Counted from the stretch's first letter, positions 50,066 through 59,394 are shown. The stretch is 64,000 nucleotides of DNA from Bacillota bacterium (GCA_023396215.1 JAEWWW010000155.1:4042-68041); one strand, 5' to 3'. Translations and numbers: made by a program. The notes: generated by a model from the sequence alone, not told the origin.

Positions 50066-50235
50066 CAAAGTGTCAAAAAACAGGCAGGCGGCGAAAAATC
50101 GTGCAAGACGAGGTGGCAAGCGCAGCAAAGACGTACGCGTATTTGATATATGTGACCGAAATTTGCAAGTGCAGCCAACAAAGTAAGCAAAACGCTCAGG
50201 GCGTTTTACGGCCCGGCGACTTTTTCGACAGCCTG
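50066..50235 (+). mobile_element. inverted-repeat element family B, copy 3 (between purE and purC)
   Basis: It matches the copy at 39323-39486 over nearly its full length, from TGTCAAAAAACAGGC to CTTTTTCGACAGC. GGCAAAAGG occurs on both sides (50057-50065 and 50236-50244), which may be a target duplication. It interrupts the pur operon spacer without breaking a gene. Confidence 0.85.
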
Positions 50236-50258
50236 GGCAAAAGGTGAGGAGGATGACT

Positions 50259-50969
50259 GTGAAAAAACAAGGGCAGCTCTATGAGGGAAAAGCAAAGAAG
50301 GTTTTTGCAACCGACGACCCCGAACTTCTGATTGTGGATTACAAGGACGACGCCACCGCCAACAACGGCCTGAAAAAGGGAACCATCACCGGTAAGGGGG
50401 CCATCAACAACCGGGTGACCAACCATCTGATGAAGATGCTGGAGCAAAAGGGCATTCCCACCCACTTTGTGGAGGAACTCTCCGACCGGGAAACGGTGGT
50501 GCGCAGGGTTACGATTGTTCCGCTGGAGGTGATTGTCCGCAACATCGCCGCCGGTTCGCTTTCCAAGCGGCTGGGGCTTGCGGAGGGCACCCGGCTGGCC
50601 AGCACCGTGCTGGAATACTGCTACAAGGACGATGAGCTGGGCGACCCGATGATTAACGAATACCACATCGCGGCGCTGAAGCTGGCGACCCCGGAGGAGC
50701 TTGAGAAGATTGCCGGCTACAGCTTGAGAATCAATGTGCTTTTGACCGAGTACCTGAAGGATTTGGGCATCGAGCTGATTGACTTTAAGCTGGAATATGG
50801 CCGCACCGGCGACGGCACGGTGATTTTGGCCGATGAAATCTCCCCCGATACCTGCCGCTTCTGGGATAGCCAGACGGGAGAAAAGCTGGATAAGGACCGC
50901 TTTCGCCGGGATATGGGCGGCGCGGAGGACGCGTATCAGGAGGTTCTGCGCAGGCTGTTGGGCGAGTAA
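50259..50969 (+). CDS. purC: SAICAR synthetase
   Basis: This 236-residue ligase joins aspartate to CAIR. It begins [20 protein letters not shown] and has [21 protein letters not shown] and [23 protein letters not shown] at 50259 is preferred because GAGGAGG is spaced six bases before it and the family starts here. The ATG at 50253 touches that site. It lies 37 bases before purF. Confidence 0.97.
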   Translation: MKKQGQLYEGKAKKVFATDDPELLIVDYKDDATANNGLKKGTITGKGAINNRVTNHLMKMLEQKGIPTHFVEELSDRETVVRRVTIVPLEVIVRNIAAGSLSKRLGLAEGTRLASTVLEYCYKDDELGDPMINEYHIAALKLATPEELEKIAGYSLRINVLLTEYLKDLGIELIDFKLEYGRTGDGTVILADEISPDTCRFWDSQTGEKLDKDRFRRDMGGAEDAYQEVLRRLLGE

Positions 50970-51005
50970 CCAAACCGCATTGCGGACGGAGAGAGGATTC
51001 AGAGT

Positions 51006-52454
51006 ATGTTTGATCAGCTTCACGAGGAATGCGGCGTATTTGGCATCTATACCCGGCGCGCGGGGGGCGACGTGGCGGCCCAGACCTATCTGGCGCTCTA
51101 CGCCCTGCAGCACCGGGGGCAGGAGAGCTGCGGCATCGCCGTTTGCGACGACGGGGTGATTCACTACCACCGGGATATCGGCCTTGTGCCGGAGGTCTTT
51201 ACCAAGGACGAGCTGGAGCGTCTGGGCGTCGGCAACATGGCGGTGGGGCATGTGCGCTACTCCACGGCGGGCAAGCAGAGCCGCACCAACGCCCAGCCGC
51301 TGGTGGTGCGCCACATCAAAGGGGCGATGGCGCTGGCCCACAACGGCAACCTGACCAACGCCACCGAGCTGCGGGAGGAACTGGAGCTGGGCGGGGCAAT
51401 CTTTCATTCCACCAACGATTCCGAGGTGCTTTCCTACATGATTACCCGGGCGCGGCTTGGCTCCGGCTCGATAGAGGAGGCGGTGGAGCAGGCGATGTAT
51501 CAGGTGAAGGGGGCATACTCCCTTGTGGTGATGTCGCCCACCAAGCTGCTTGCGGCCCGCGACCCCGAGGGCTTTCGCCCGCTGTGCATGGGCAGGCTGG
51601 GGGAGGATATCATCTTCGCCTCAGAAACCTGCGCGCTGGACAGCCTGGGGGCCGCCTTCGTCAGGGAATTGGAGCCGGGCGAGATTGTTGTAGCCGATAA
51701 AAACGGCCTTCGCAGCATCCGCACCCATTGCGGCTCCAAGGGCCATTTCTGCGTATTTGAGTTTGTCTACTTCGCCCGCCCCGATTCGGTGATTGCCGGG
51801 GCCAGCGTCCACGAAGCCCGCCGCCGTGCGGGGGCCTTTCTGGCGCAGGATTATCCGGTGGAGGCGGACGTGGTCATCGGCGTGCCGGATTCCGGCATGG
51901 ATTCCGCCATCGGCTATGCGCAGCAATCCGGCATCCCCTACGGGATGGGGTTTATCAAAAATCGCTACATTGGCAGAACCTTCATTCAGCCCACACAGGC
52001 CGAGCGGGAGCGGTCGGTGCATATCAAGCTCAATCCCGTGGCCGCCACCGTCAGGGGCAAGCGGGTGGTCATGATAGACGACTCGATTGTGCGGGGCACC
52101 ACCACCGGCCGGATTGTGAACCTGCTGCGGGAGGCGGGCGCCACCGAGGTGCATGTGCGGCTCTCCTCGCCGCCCTTCGTCAGCCCCTGCTACTTCGGAA
52201 CCGATGTGGACAGCAAGGAGAACCTGATTGCCTGCCACATGAGCATCCCCGAAATCTGCGCCCACATTGGGGCGGATAGCTTGGGGTACCTGTCGGTGGA
52301 GCATGTGGCGCAGATTGCCCGGGGCGCCGATTGCGACTTTTGCGTGGGCTGCTTCACGGGAAACTACCCGGCGCAGGTGCCGGAGCGCACCGAGAAAAAC
52401 CGGTTTGAAACCAAGCTTAGCGAAAAGCATGGGCAGGACCAGGAAAGCGACTGA
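51006..52454 (+). CDS. purF: glutamine phosphoribosylpyrophosphate amidotransferase
   Basis: This 482-residue enzyme starts the pathway, making phosphoribosylamine. A short propeptide MFDQLHEE precedes the catalytic Cys9 (CGVFGIY), as in the Bacillus type that matures by cleavage. The PRPP loop is VVMIDDSIVRGTTTGRI. C-terminal Cys residues (CHMSIPEIC, CDFCVGCF) fit the 4Fe-4S cluster of oxygen-sensitive PurF. GAGAGGA precedes the ATG. Confidence 0.98.
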   Translation: MFDQLHEECGVFGIYTRRAGGDVAAQTYLALYALQHRGQESCGIAVCDDGVIHYHRDIGLVPEVFTKDELERLGVGNMAVGHVRYSTAGKQSRTNAQPLVVRHIKGAMALAHNGNLTNATELREELELGGAIFHSTNDSEVLSYMITRARLGSGSIEEAVEQAMYQVKGAYSLVVMSPTKLLAARDPEGFRPLCMGRLGEDIIFASETCALDSLGAAFVRELEPGEIVVADKNGLRSIRTHCGSKGHFCVFEFVYFARPDSVIAGASVHEARRRAGAFLAQDYPVEADVVIGVPDSGMDSAIGYAQQSGIPYGMGFIKNRYIGRTFIQPTQAERERSVHIKLNPVAATVRGKRVVMIDDSIVRGTTTGRIVNLLREAGATEVHVRLSSPPFVSPCYFGTDVDSKENLIACHMSIPEICAHIGADSLGYLSVEHVAQIARGADCDFCVGCFTGNYPAQVPERTEKNRFETKLSEKHGQDQESD

Positions 52455-52478
52455 CTGGGGAAGGAAGGAATTTCAGCG

Positions 52479-53513
52479 ATGAACAACAGCTACAGTGAAA
52501 GCTACCGGGCGGCCGGGGTGGATATTACGGCGGGCTACCGTGCGGTAGAGCTGATGAAAAAGCATGTGGCGCGCACCAAAAACGCGGGGGTGCTGGAGAG
52601 CATCGGCGGCTTTGGCGGGCTGTACGCCCTGCCGGGTACCGCCGGGTCGGAGCCGGTGCTGGTTTCGGGCACCGACGGGGTGGGCACCAAGCTGCAGATT
52701 GCCCTGCGCATGAACCGGCACAACACCATCGGGGTGGACTGCGTGGCCATGTGTGTCAACGATATCATCTGCGCCGGGGCCAAGCCCCTCTTCTTCCTCG
52801 ACTACATTGCCATCGGCAGAGTGGTGCCCGAGAAGGTGGAGCAGATTATCTCCGGCATTGCCGACGGCTGCGTGCAGGCCGGGTGCGCGCTGGTGGGCGG
52901 CGAAACCGCCGAGCATCCGGGGGTTATGCCGGAGGATGAATATGATTTGGCAGGCTTTGCGGTGGGGCTGGTGGAGAAAAGTAAAATCATTGACAAGGCC
53001 CGGGTACGCCCCGGAGACGCGGTGATTGGCATCGCCTCCTCCGGGGTGCATTCCAACGGGTTTTCCCTCATTCGCAAGGTCTTTGCGGGGGAGGGGGCCC
53101 TCGACCGCCGGTACGACGCGCTGGGCTGCACATTGGGCGAAGAGCTGCTGACCCCCACCAGAATCTATGTGCGCCCGGTGCTGGAGCTGATTGAAAAGCT
53201 ACCGGTGCACGGGCTTTCCCACATCACCGGCGGCGGCTTTTACGAGAACATCCCCCGGGCGCTGCCTGCGGGCTGCGGCGCGGTGATACGCAAAAACGCC
53301 CTGCCTGTTCCCCCCATATTTGAGCTGATTCAAAGCACCGGCGGCATCCCGGAGCGGGATATGTACAACACCTACAACATGGGTGTGGGGATGTGCGTGG
53401 CGGTTCCAGCCGAGCGGGCCGACGAGGCGGTGCGGCTGCTGACCGCCGCCGGGGAGGTGGCCGCAATCATCGGGGAGGTCACACCGGGCGAAACGGCGAT
53501 AGAGCTGGTTTAA
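52479..53513 (+). CDS. purM: phosphoribosylformylglycinamidine cyclo-ligase (AIR synthetase)
   Basis: This 344-residue enzyme closes FGAM to AIR. It has the family blocks SYRAAGVDITAGYRAVE, GTDGVGTKLQIA, VAMCVNDIICAGAKPLFFLDYIA, GGETAEHPGVM, SSGVHSNGFSLIRK and HITGGGFYENIPRALP. GGAAGGAAT precedes the ATG at 52479, 24 bases after purF. Confidence 0.98.
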   Translation: MNNSYSESYRAAGVDITAGYRAVELMKKHVARTKNAGVLESIGGFGGLYALPGTAGSEPVLVSGTDGVGTKLQIALRMNRHNTIGVDCVAMCVNDIICAGAKPLFFLDYIAIGRVVPEKVEQIISGIADGCVQAGCALVGGETAEHPGVMPEDEYDLAGFAVGLVEKSKIIDKARVRPGDAVIGIASSGVHSNGFSLIRKVFAGEGALDRRYDALGCTLGEELLTPTRIYVRPVLELIEKLPVHGLSHITGGGFYENIPRALPAGCGAVIRKNALPVPPIFELIQSTGGIPERDMYNTYNMGVGMCVAVPAERADEAVRLLTAAGEVAAIIGEVTPGETAIELV

Positions 53514-53575
53514 GCGGGGGAAGGATCAGGGGCTTTCGGTTTTAAGAAACGCCCTGCAAAGAAAAGGAGCGGGTT

Positions 53576-54211
53576 ATGACAAGAATTGCGGTTCTGTGCA
53601 GCGGCGGCGGCACCAATTTGCAGGCGCTGATTGACGCGCAAAGCGCCGGCCGTCTGGCTGGCGGGGTGCTTGTGCTGGTGGCGGCCTCCAACCCGGAGGC
53701 TTACGCCCTGACCCGGGCGAAGAGAAACGGCATCCCCACCGTGGTGGTAAGCCCCAAAGATTACCCGGCCGCCGGGGACTACGACAGCGCCCTGCTGGAG
53801 GCGCTGAAGGGCTGCCGCTGCGATTTGGTGGTGCTGGCGGGCTTTCTGCGCATTCTGGGGCCAAGGGTGCTGGCAGCCTATGAGGACAGGATACTCAACA
53901 TCCATCCGTCGCTGATACCCGCCTTCTGCGGCAAGGGGATGTACGGGCTGCATGTCCACAAAGCGGCGCTGGATTACGGCGTCAAGGTGACCGGCGCCAC
54001 GGTGCATCTGGTGAACCGGGTGGTGGACGGCGGCAGGATTCTGCTGCAAAAGGCGGTGGAGGTGCGGGAGGACGATACCCCCCAGACCCTTCAGGCACGG
54101 GTGATGGAGCAGGCCGAGCAGGTGCTTTTGCCCCGGGCGGTGGCCATGTACTGCCGCGGGGAGATTTTAACCCGACGACAGGAGAAGGAGGAAGCGCCAT
54201 GCAGCTTTTGA
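53576..54211 (+). CDS. purN: phosphoribosylglycinamide formyltransferase
   Basis: This 211-residue enzyme uses 10-formyl-THF to formylate GAR. It has AVLCSGGGTNLQALIDAQ, LVVLAGFLRILGP, ILNIHPSLIPAFCGKGMYG (catalytic Asn and His) and KVTGATVHLVNRVVDGG with the catalytic Asp near DGG. AAAAGGAG precedes the ATG. Its end overlaps purO by 13 bases. Confidence 0.98.
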   Translation: MTRIAVLCSGGGTNLQALIDAQSAGRLAGGVLVLVAASNPEAYALTRAKRNGIPTVVVSPKDYPAAGDYDSALLEALKGCRCDLVVLAGFLRILGPRVLAAYEDRILNIHPSLIPAFCGKGMYGLHVHKAALDYGVKVTGATVHLVNRVVDGGRILLQKAVEVREDDTPQTLQARVMEQAEQVLLPRAVAMYCRGEILTRRQEKEEAPCSF

Positions 54212-54918
54212 AGCTTGACCAAATACTGAGCAACCACCCCTATCCCGGACGGGGGATTGTGCTGGGCCGTTCCCAAGATGGTAAGAACGGCGTCATCGTC
54301 TATTTCATCATGGGCCGCAGCGAAAACAGCCGCAACCGGGTCTTTGAGCAGACGCCGGACGGCATCCGCACCCGGGTCTTTGACCCGGGTAAAATGACCG
54401 ACCCTTCGTTGATTATCTATCACCCGGTGCGGCAAACGGCGCAGGGTACCATTGTGACCAACGGCGACCAGACCGACACGGTGCGGGAGCTGATGGCGCA
54501 GGGCAAAAGCTTTGAGGAGGCGCTGCGCACCCGGTGCTACGAGCCGGACGCGCCCAACTTCACGCCCAGAATTTCCGGACTGCTGCTGCCGGATGGGGCG
54601 TTTAAGCTTTCAATTCTTAAGAGCTGCGACGGCGACCCCGCCTGCAACAACCGCTATTGTTACGAGTATGACGCGCCGCCTTGCGGCGAGGGGCGGTTTC
54701 TCCACACCTATCAGGAGAACCTTGACCCTCTGCCCTCCTTTGACGGGGAGCCCCGGCGGGTTGCGCTGGCGGCGCAAAGCCCCGAGGCGCTGGCCGAGGA
54801 GATTTGGAGCAGCCTGAACGCCGAAAACAAGGTCTCGCTCTTTGTGCGGTATGTGGAGCTTGCCACCGGCGCGGCGCGCACGGTGCTGCGCAACAAACAT
54901 CAGGAGGACGCAAAATGA
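54199..54918 (+). CDS. purO: PurO-type IMP cyclohydrolase
   Basis: This 239-residue protein resembles the PurO family first found in archaea, which closes FAICAR to IMP. It starts LLKLDQILSNHPYPGRGIVLGRSQDG and contains YFIMGRSENSRNRVF, NGDQTDTV, FTPRISGLL and YQENLDPLPSFDGEPRRV. It is not related to the PurH N-terminal domain. GGAGGAAG precedes the ATG. It overlaps purN and, by four bases (ATGA), the following formyltransferase gene, so the last two steps of IMP synthesis are coupled. Confidence 0.9.
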   Translation: MQLLKLDQILSNHPYPGRGIVLGRSQDGKNGVIVYFIMGRSENSRNRVFEQTPDGIRTRVFDPGKMTDPSLIIYHPVRQTAQGTIVTNGDQTDTVRELMAQGKSFEEALRTRCYEPDAPNFTPRISGLLLPDGAFKLSILKSCDGDPACNNRYCYEYDAPPCGEGRFLHTYQENLDPLPSFDGEPRRVALAAQSPEALAEEIWSSLNAENKVSLFVRYVELATGAARTVLRNKHQEDAK

Positions 54919-56087
54919 CCGAACTGGAACTGAAATACGGCTGCAACCCCAACCAAAAGCCGGCCAGAATCTTCATGGAGGAGGGGGAGCTGCCCCTCGC
55001 CGTCCTGAATGGAAAGCCCGGCTATATCAATTTTATGGACGCGCTCAACTCATGGCAGTTGGTGCGCCAGCTCAAGGCGGCCTGCGGGCTGCCCGCCGCC
55101 GCTTCCTTTAAGCATGTTTCCCCGGCGGGGGTGGCGCTGGGCAGGCCGCTGACCGAGGTGGAGCGGAGGATTTATTTTGCGGAAGATGAAACCCTCTCGC
55201 CCATCGCCTGCGCCTATCTGCGGGCGCGGGGGGCCGACAGGCTTTGCTCCTACGGGGACTGGGCGGCTCTTTCGGATGTGTGCGACGCAGACACCGCCCG
55301 CCTGCTTTCCCACGAGGTTTCAGACGGGGTCATCGCCCCCGGCTACACCGGGGAGGCGCTGGCGATACTGCGCGCCAAGCGCGGCGGCAGCTACAACGTG
55401 GTGCAAATCGACCCCGAATACACCCCGCCGGCCATCGAGCGGCGCAGCATCTTCGGCATCACCTTTGAGCAGGGCTACAACGACCTTGCGGTTACCCCGG
55501 AAATGCTGGAAAACATTGTGACCGACCAAAAGGAGCTGCCCCAGCAGGCGCGCAACGACCTGCTGCTGGCGCTAATTACTTTGAAATACACCCAGTCCAA
55601 CTCGGTGTGCTATGTCAAGGACGGCATGACCATCGGCGTGGGCGCGGGGCAGCAGTCCCGGATTCACTGCACCCGTCTGGCGGGCTCCAAGGCCGATATC
55701 TGGTGGCTGCGGCAGCACCCCAAGGTACTGGCGCTGGATTTTGTGCCGGATATCCGGCGGGCCAACCGGGATAACGCCATCGACCTTTATGTGTCCGACG
55801 AGGCGGAGGCGCTTCTGGCCGACGGGGAGTGGCAGCAAACCTTCGCCCAGAAGCCGGAGCCGTTGACAGCGGCTGAGAAGCGGGAGTGGATAGCCCAGTT
55901 GGAGGGGGTGGCCGTGGGCTCGGACGCCTTCTTCCCCTTTGGCGACAATCTGGAGCGGGCGAAAAAATCCGGCGCAAAATACATCGCACAGCCCGGCGGC
56001 TCCATCCGGGACGACCAGGTGATTGCCACCGCCAACAAATACGGCATGGTCATGACCTTTACCGGCATGCGCCTGTTTCATCACTGA
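54915..56087 (+). CDS. AICAR formyltransferase, stand-alone (PurH C-terminal type)
   Basis: This 390-residue protein covers only the AICAR formyltransferase part of PurH. It begins ELELKYGCNPNQKPARIF and contains AAASFKHVSPAGVALG with the catalytic Lys-His, SNSVCYVKDGMTIGVGAGQQSR, DAFFPFGDNLERA and the end VMTFTGMRLFHH. The IMP cyclohydrolase half is absent and is replaced by PurO upstream. CAGGAGG precedes the ATG, which overlaps the purO stop by four bases. Confidence 0.95.
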   Translation: MTELELKYGCNPNQKPARIFMEEGELPLAVLNGKPGYINFMDALNSWQLVRQLKAACGLPAAASFKHVSPAGVALGRPLTEVERRIYFAEDETLSPIACAYLRARGADRLCSYGDWAALSDVCDADTARLLSHEVSDGVIAPGYTGEALAILRAKRGGSYNVVQIDPEYTPPAIERRSIFGITFEQGYNDLAVTPEMLENIVTDQKELPQQARNDLLLALITLKYTQSNSVCYVKDGMTIGVGAGQQSRIHCTRLAGSKADIWWLRQHPKVLALDFVPDIRRANRDNAIDLYVSDEAEALLADGEWQQTFAQKPEPLTAAEKREWIAQLEGVAVGSDAFFPFGDNLERAKKSGAKYIAQPGGSIRDDQVIATANKYGMVMTFTGMRLFHH

Positions 56088-56103
56088 AGGGGAGGGTACG
56101 CGC

Positions 56104-57366
56104 TTGAAAATATTGGTTGTGGGCGGCGGCGGTCGGGAGCACGCCCTTCTCAAAAAGCTGGGGGAGAGCCCCCGGGTGACAACGCTCTACGCCGCACCGG
56201 GCAACGGCGGCATTGGCCGGATGGCGCAGTGCGCCCAGATAAAGGCCACCGACATTGCGGCGGTGGCGGCCTTTGCAAAGGAAAAGAGCATCGACCTTGT
56301 GGTGGTGGCCCCCGACGACCCCTTGGTGCTGGGCATGGTGGACGAGTTGGAGGCACAGGGCATCCCCTGCTTCGGCCCCAGCAAGGCCGCGGCACGGATT
56401 GAAGGCTCCAAGGTGTTTTCCAAGGCTTTTATGAAGCGGTACGGCATCCCCACCGCAGACTATGAGGCGTTTGACAATCTGGAGCGTGCGCTGGATTATG
56501 TAGACCGGCTGGAAAGCTGGCCGGTGTGGATTAAAGCCGACGGCCTTGCGCTGGGCAAAGGCGCGGTCATTGCCGAGGACAAGCAGTCGGCGCAGGCGAC
56601 GCTGGTGCAGCTTATGGGCCAGAAGGTGTTTGGCGACAGCGGCAGCCGGGTGGTCATCGAGGAGCATATGACCGGGCCGGAGGCCACGGTGCTGGCCTTT
56701 ACCGACGGGGAAACGGTGGTTCCCATGGTGTCCTCGATGGACCACAAGCGGGCGCTGGACCACGACCGGGGGCCCAACACCGGTGGCATGGGCGCCATTG
56801 CCCCCAACCCGCACTACACCCGGGAGCTTGCCGCCCGCTGCATGGAGGAAATCTTTCTGCCCACCATCCGGGGGATGGCGCGGGAGGGCTGCCCCTTTCA
56901 GGGCTGCCTGTATTTTGGGCTGATGCTGACGCCCGGCGGCCCCAAGGTGGTGGAGTACAACTGCCGATTTGGCGACCCGGAGGCTCAGGTTGTGCTGGAG
57001 CTATTGGATTCGGATTTGCTGGAGATTCTGCTGGCCTGCCGCAACCGAAGGCTGGCCGAAACGCCTGTGGTATGGAAGCCCGGCGCGGCGGCCTGCGTCA
57101 TTATGGCGAGCGGCGGCTACCCGGAGCAGTACGCCACCGGATTTCCCATCTCCGGCCTGCGGGAGGACGGCGGCGTGGAGGGGGCCTCGGTCTGCCACGC
57201 GGGAACCCGGTGGGAGGATGGGCAGTTTTACACGGCGGGCGGCCGCGTTTTGGGCGTGACCGCCGCGGGTGCGGATTTGGCACAGGCGTTGGACCGGGCC
57301 TATGCCGCCGTGGGCCGTGTTTCCTTCTCCGGAGCGCACTTCCGCCGGGATATCGGCAGGAAGTGA
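56104..57366 (+). CDS. purD: phosphoribosylamine-glycine ligase (GAR synthetase)
   Basis: This 420-residue ATP-grasp enzyme performs step two. It starts KILVVGGGGREHALLKKL and has GPSKAAARIEGSKVFSKAFM, VWIKADGLALGKGAVIA, GPNTGGMGAIAPNPHYT and YNCRFGDPEAQVVLELL. The start is TTG at 56104, with GGGGAGGG seven bases before it; no ATG fits. It is the last gene of the plus-strand pur operon, followed by repeat C and a terminator. Confidence 0.98.
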   Translation: MKILVVGGGGREHALLKKLGESPRVTTLYAAPGNGGIGRMAQCAQIKATDIAAVAAFAKEKSIDLVVVAPDDPLVLGMVDELEAQGIPCFGPSKAAARIEGSKVFSKAFMKRYGIPTADYEAFDNLERALDYVDRLESWPVWIKADGLALGKGAVIAEDKQSAQATLVQLMGQKVFGDSGSRVVIEEHMTGPEATVLAFTDGETVVPMVSSMDHKRALDHDRGPNTGGMGAIAPNPHYTRELAARCMEEIFLPTIRGMAREGCPFQGCLYFGLMLTPGGPKVVEYNCRFGDPEAQVVLELLDSDLLEILLACRNRRLAETPVVWKPGAAACVIMASGGYPEQYATGFPISGLREDGGVEGASVCHAGTRWEDGQFYTAGGRVLGVTAAGADLAQALDRAYAAVGRVSFSGAHFRRDIGRK

Positions 57367-57411
57367 CCGTGCTTTGGAGCGCAAAAATACCGCGGGCCAA
57401 TGCCGCGGTGA

Positions 57412-57593
57412 TATAATACATCGCACAGGCGGACACGCGCCGCCCGTCGGAGCAAGCTACACGCCAGAGACCCCCGGTCATTTTATGACCGGGGGTCTCA
57501 TATCGTTTCGCGGCTCCTCCTCTTTCCCACAAAGCCTTTCGGCTTTGCGGGAGCCCTGATATAAACCTCTAAACTGTCCGCGGGGGAGGGGGC
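57412..57593 (+). repeat. dispersed repeat family C, copy 2
   Basis: It matches the reverse complement of 10411-10590 over about 180 bases. At its centre GACCCCCGGTCAT faces ATGACCGGGGGTC, a perfect hairpin. It begins 45 bases after purD. The following 57594-57700 has no gene. Confidence 0.75.
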
Positions 57594-57707
57594 AGTTTTG
57601 CTTGGGGGTGCTCACGAGGGGGAGGGCTGGACGCAAAACCCACAGGTTTTGCATAGGACACCAAGTCCCCCCCGTGAAAGGTGACAATTCTTTGGCATCT
57701 TTAAAAG

Positions 57708-57734
57708 GGATACCCTCGAAAGGGTATCCTTTTT
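57708..57734. terminator. terminator at the end of the pur operon
   Basis: GGATACCCT and AGGGTATCC pair around CGAA, followed by TTTTTG. It lies between purD and the convergent radical SAM gene. Confidence 0.8.
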
Positions 57735-57780
57735 GTGTTGCCGCTTGTTTTGGGTCAGATGAAAGCAATCCGCCGGGCTG

Positions 57781-58899
57781 TTACCCAAGCTGAGAAGAGC
57801 TGCGGATGAGCCTGCTGCCGATGTCGCAAAGCTCCTGCCCGATTTCGTCCAGAAGCTTTTGATAGCCGCAGAAGCCGCTGTCGTCCAGATACATCACCCG
57901 CTCCATCCGCTTGCAGCCGCCGCCGCAAAACTGCAGATATTTGCAGCGGTAGCAGGGCTCGCCCAGTTGCTTGCGGCTGTCTAAGAAGCCCACCGTTTGC
58001 AGCGTTTCGTCGATGCTGTGCAGCGGCTGGTCGGCAAGGCTGCCCCCCCGGTAGCCATCCAGCACATAGAAGTCGCAGGGGTACACGCTGCCGTCGGCCT
58101 CCACAATATGCTGCGACTGGCAGCGGCCATGCATGCCGCAGGCGGTAACCTGACGGCGCACCGCAAGGTTCACAATATCGTCAAACAGCTTCACGCTGAT
58201 GTAGTTGCCCTTTTGCACCTCCTGCTTCCATAGGGGGAAGAGGGCGGCATAAAAGCTGTAAAACCGCTTGGGGGTCAGCGTCCATTCGTCCGGCTCGCCT
58301 TCCAGCTTGCCAAGGCAGGGGGTAAACTGAATGTAGCGGATATTCTCTTTCAAAACCACGTTCCAGACCTTTTGGGGGTGGCGGGCCAGCTTGTTGGTCA
58401 GGGTACAGAGGATGTTGTACTCCACCCGGTGCTTGTCCATCAACTGCTTGGCCTGCAGCACCTTGCCGTAGGTGCCCTTGCCCTGCGGGTCAAGCCGGTA
58501 TTGGTTGTGCACCTCGGGGTAGCCGTCCAGCGAAAGCCCCACCAAAAAGTGGTTTTCCCGCAAAAAGGCGCACCAGCTCTCATCCAGCAGCCAGCCGTTG
58601 GTCTGCAGCGCGTAGGAAACCTGCACCTTTTTGGGCTGGGCCTTCACCAGCTCTGCAAAGCGCTGAAAAAAAGGCAGCCCGGCAAGGGTGGGCTCCCCTC
58701 CCTGAAAGGCGACCAGCAGCGAGCCGCCCTCATCCAGATCGCAGAATATATTTTCAATGACCGCCTGGGCAGTTTCTTCCTTCATAATGCCGTAGGCCGA
58801 AACCTCCCGCAGCGAGGTAACATCGGCATAAAAACAGTATTGGCACCTCAGGTTGCAGAGGGCGGACGCCGGTTTAATCATCACAGAGATATGCTTCAC
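57781..58899 (-). CDS. anaerobic sulfatase-maturating enzyme-like radical SAM protein
   Basis: This is a 372-residue radical SAM/SPASM protein. The cluster motif is CNLRCQYC (Cys15, 19, 22), followed by AFQGGEPTLAGLPFF, LQTNGWLLDESW and VGLSLDGYPEVHNQYR. The C-terminal SPASM region has CGMHGRC, YPCDFYVLD, CYRCKYLQFCGGGC and CGYQKLL, holding auxiliary clusters. Family members oxidise Cys or Ser of sulfatases to formylglycine, but no sulfatase is in the window, so the substrate is open. The start is GTG at 58899 with AAAGGTG upstream. Confidence 0.9.
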   Translation of the reverse strand: MKHISVMIKPASALCNLRCQYCFYADVTSLREVSAYGIMKEETAQAVIENIFCDLDEGGSLLVAFQGGEPTLAGLPFFQRFAELVKAQPKKVQVSYALQTNGWLLDESWCAFLRENHFLVGLSLDGYPEVHNQYRLDPQGKGTYGKVLQAKQLMDKHRVEYNILCTLTNKLARHPQKVWNVVLKENIRYIQFTPCLGKLEGEPDEWTLTPKRFYSFYAALFPLWKQEVQKGNYISVKLFDDIVNLAVRRQVTACGMHGRCQSQHIVEADGSVYPCDFYVLDGYRGGSLADQPLHSIDETLQTVGFLDSRKQLGEPCYRCKYLQFCGGGCKRMERVMYLDDSGFCGYQKLLDEIGQELCDIGSRLIRSSSQLG

Positions 58900-59072
58900 G
58901 CAAAAACACCTTTCTTCACCGTGGGCCGTGTGTGTGTGGGGCTGCTATACCGCTTTTGCAGGCAAAAAGGGCGGCCCCGCGCTTTATCCCAAGCTTATTA
59001 TAGCACAGGCCGCAAAAAAAGACAGCGGGCCGCCGGGCGGGGTGGGCTGCCGCCATCAAGCGGGCGGTTTCC

Positions 59073-59121
59073 CATTCCCCTCCCTGGAGGGGTGGCGCCC
59101 GCAGGTGCCGGGGTGGTCAGG
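59073..59121. repeat. 49-bp direct repeat, first copy
   Basis: It begins CATTCCCCTCCCTGGAGGGG and is identical to 59226-59274, 153 bases downstream. A weaker relative (CCCCTCTGGAGGGGCGTCGCC) lies near 61195. 58900-59357 has no gene. Confidence 0.75.
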
Positions 59122-59225
59122 GCTACGGGCCAATTGGACATCGGTTCCGATGATGTTCCTCTGCGGGAGGCCGACCCCCGCGGAGACACCCCCTGCTGTC
59201 TGTAGCCGCCCCTTTTGCGATTTCT

Positions 59226-59274
59226 CATTCCCCTCCCTGGAGGGGTGGCGCCCGCAGGTGCCGGGGTGGTCAGG
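59226..59274. repeat. 49-bp direct repeat, second copy
   Basis: Identical to 59073-59121. On the minus strand both lie downstream of ypeB and its terminator. Confidence 0.75.
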
Positions 59275-59357
59275 CGTTGGCCTTTGCGGCGATATCCCCT
59301 TGTGTATGCAGCCGTAAGGGCAATTACCAACCGCCCCACCGCGCCCACAGGCGCAAA

Positions 59358-59394
59358 ACACCCCCTTGCCCGGTAGCACAGGGCAGGGGGGTGT
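59358..59394 (-). terminator. terminator after ypeB
   Basis: ACACCCCCTTGCCC and GGGCAGGGGGGTGT pair with one wobble around nine bases, and the minus strand continues TGTTTTGC. It lies 30 bases past the ypeB stop. Confidence 0.7.

Noticed and set aside
59073..59274. CRISPR-like array
   Set aside because: Only two identical 49-bp repeats are present, 153 bases apart, with no further units and no cas genes.
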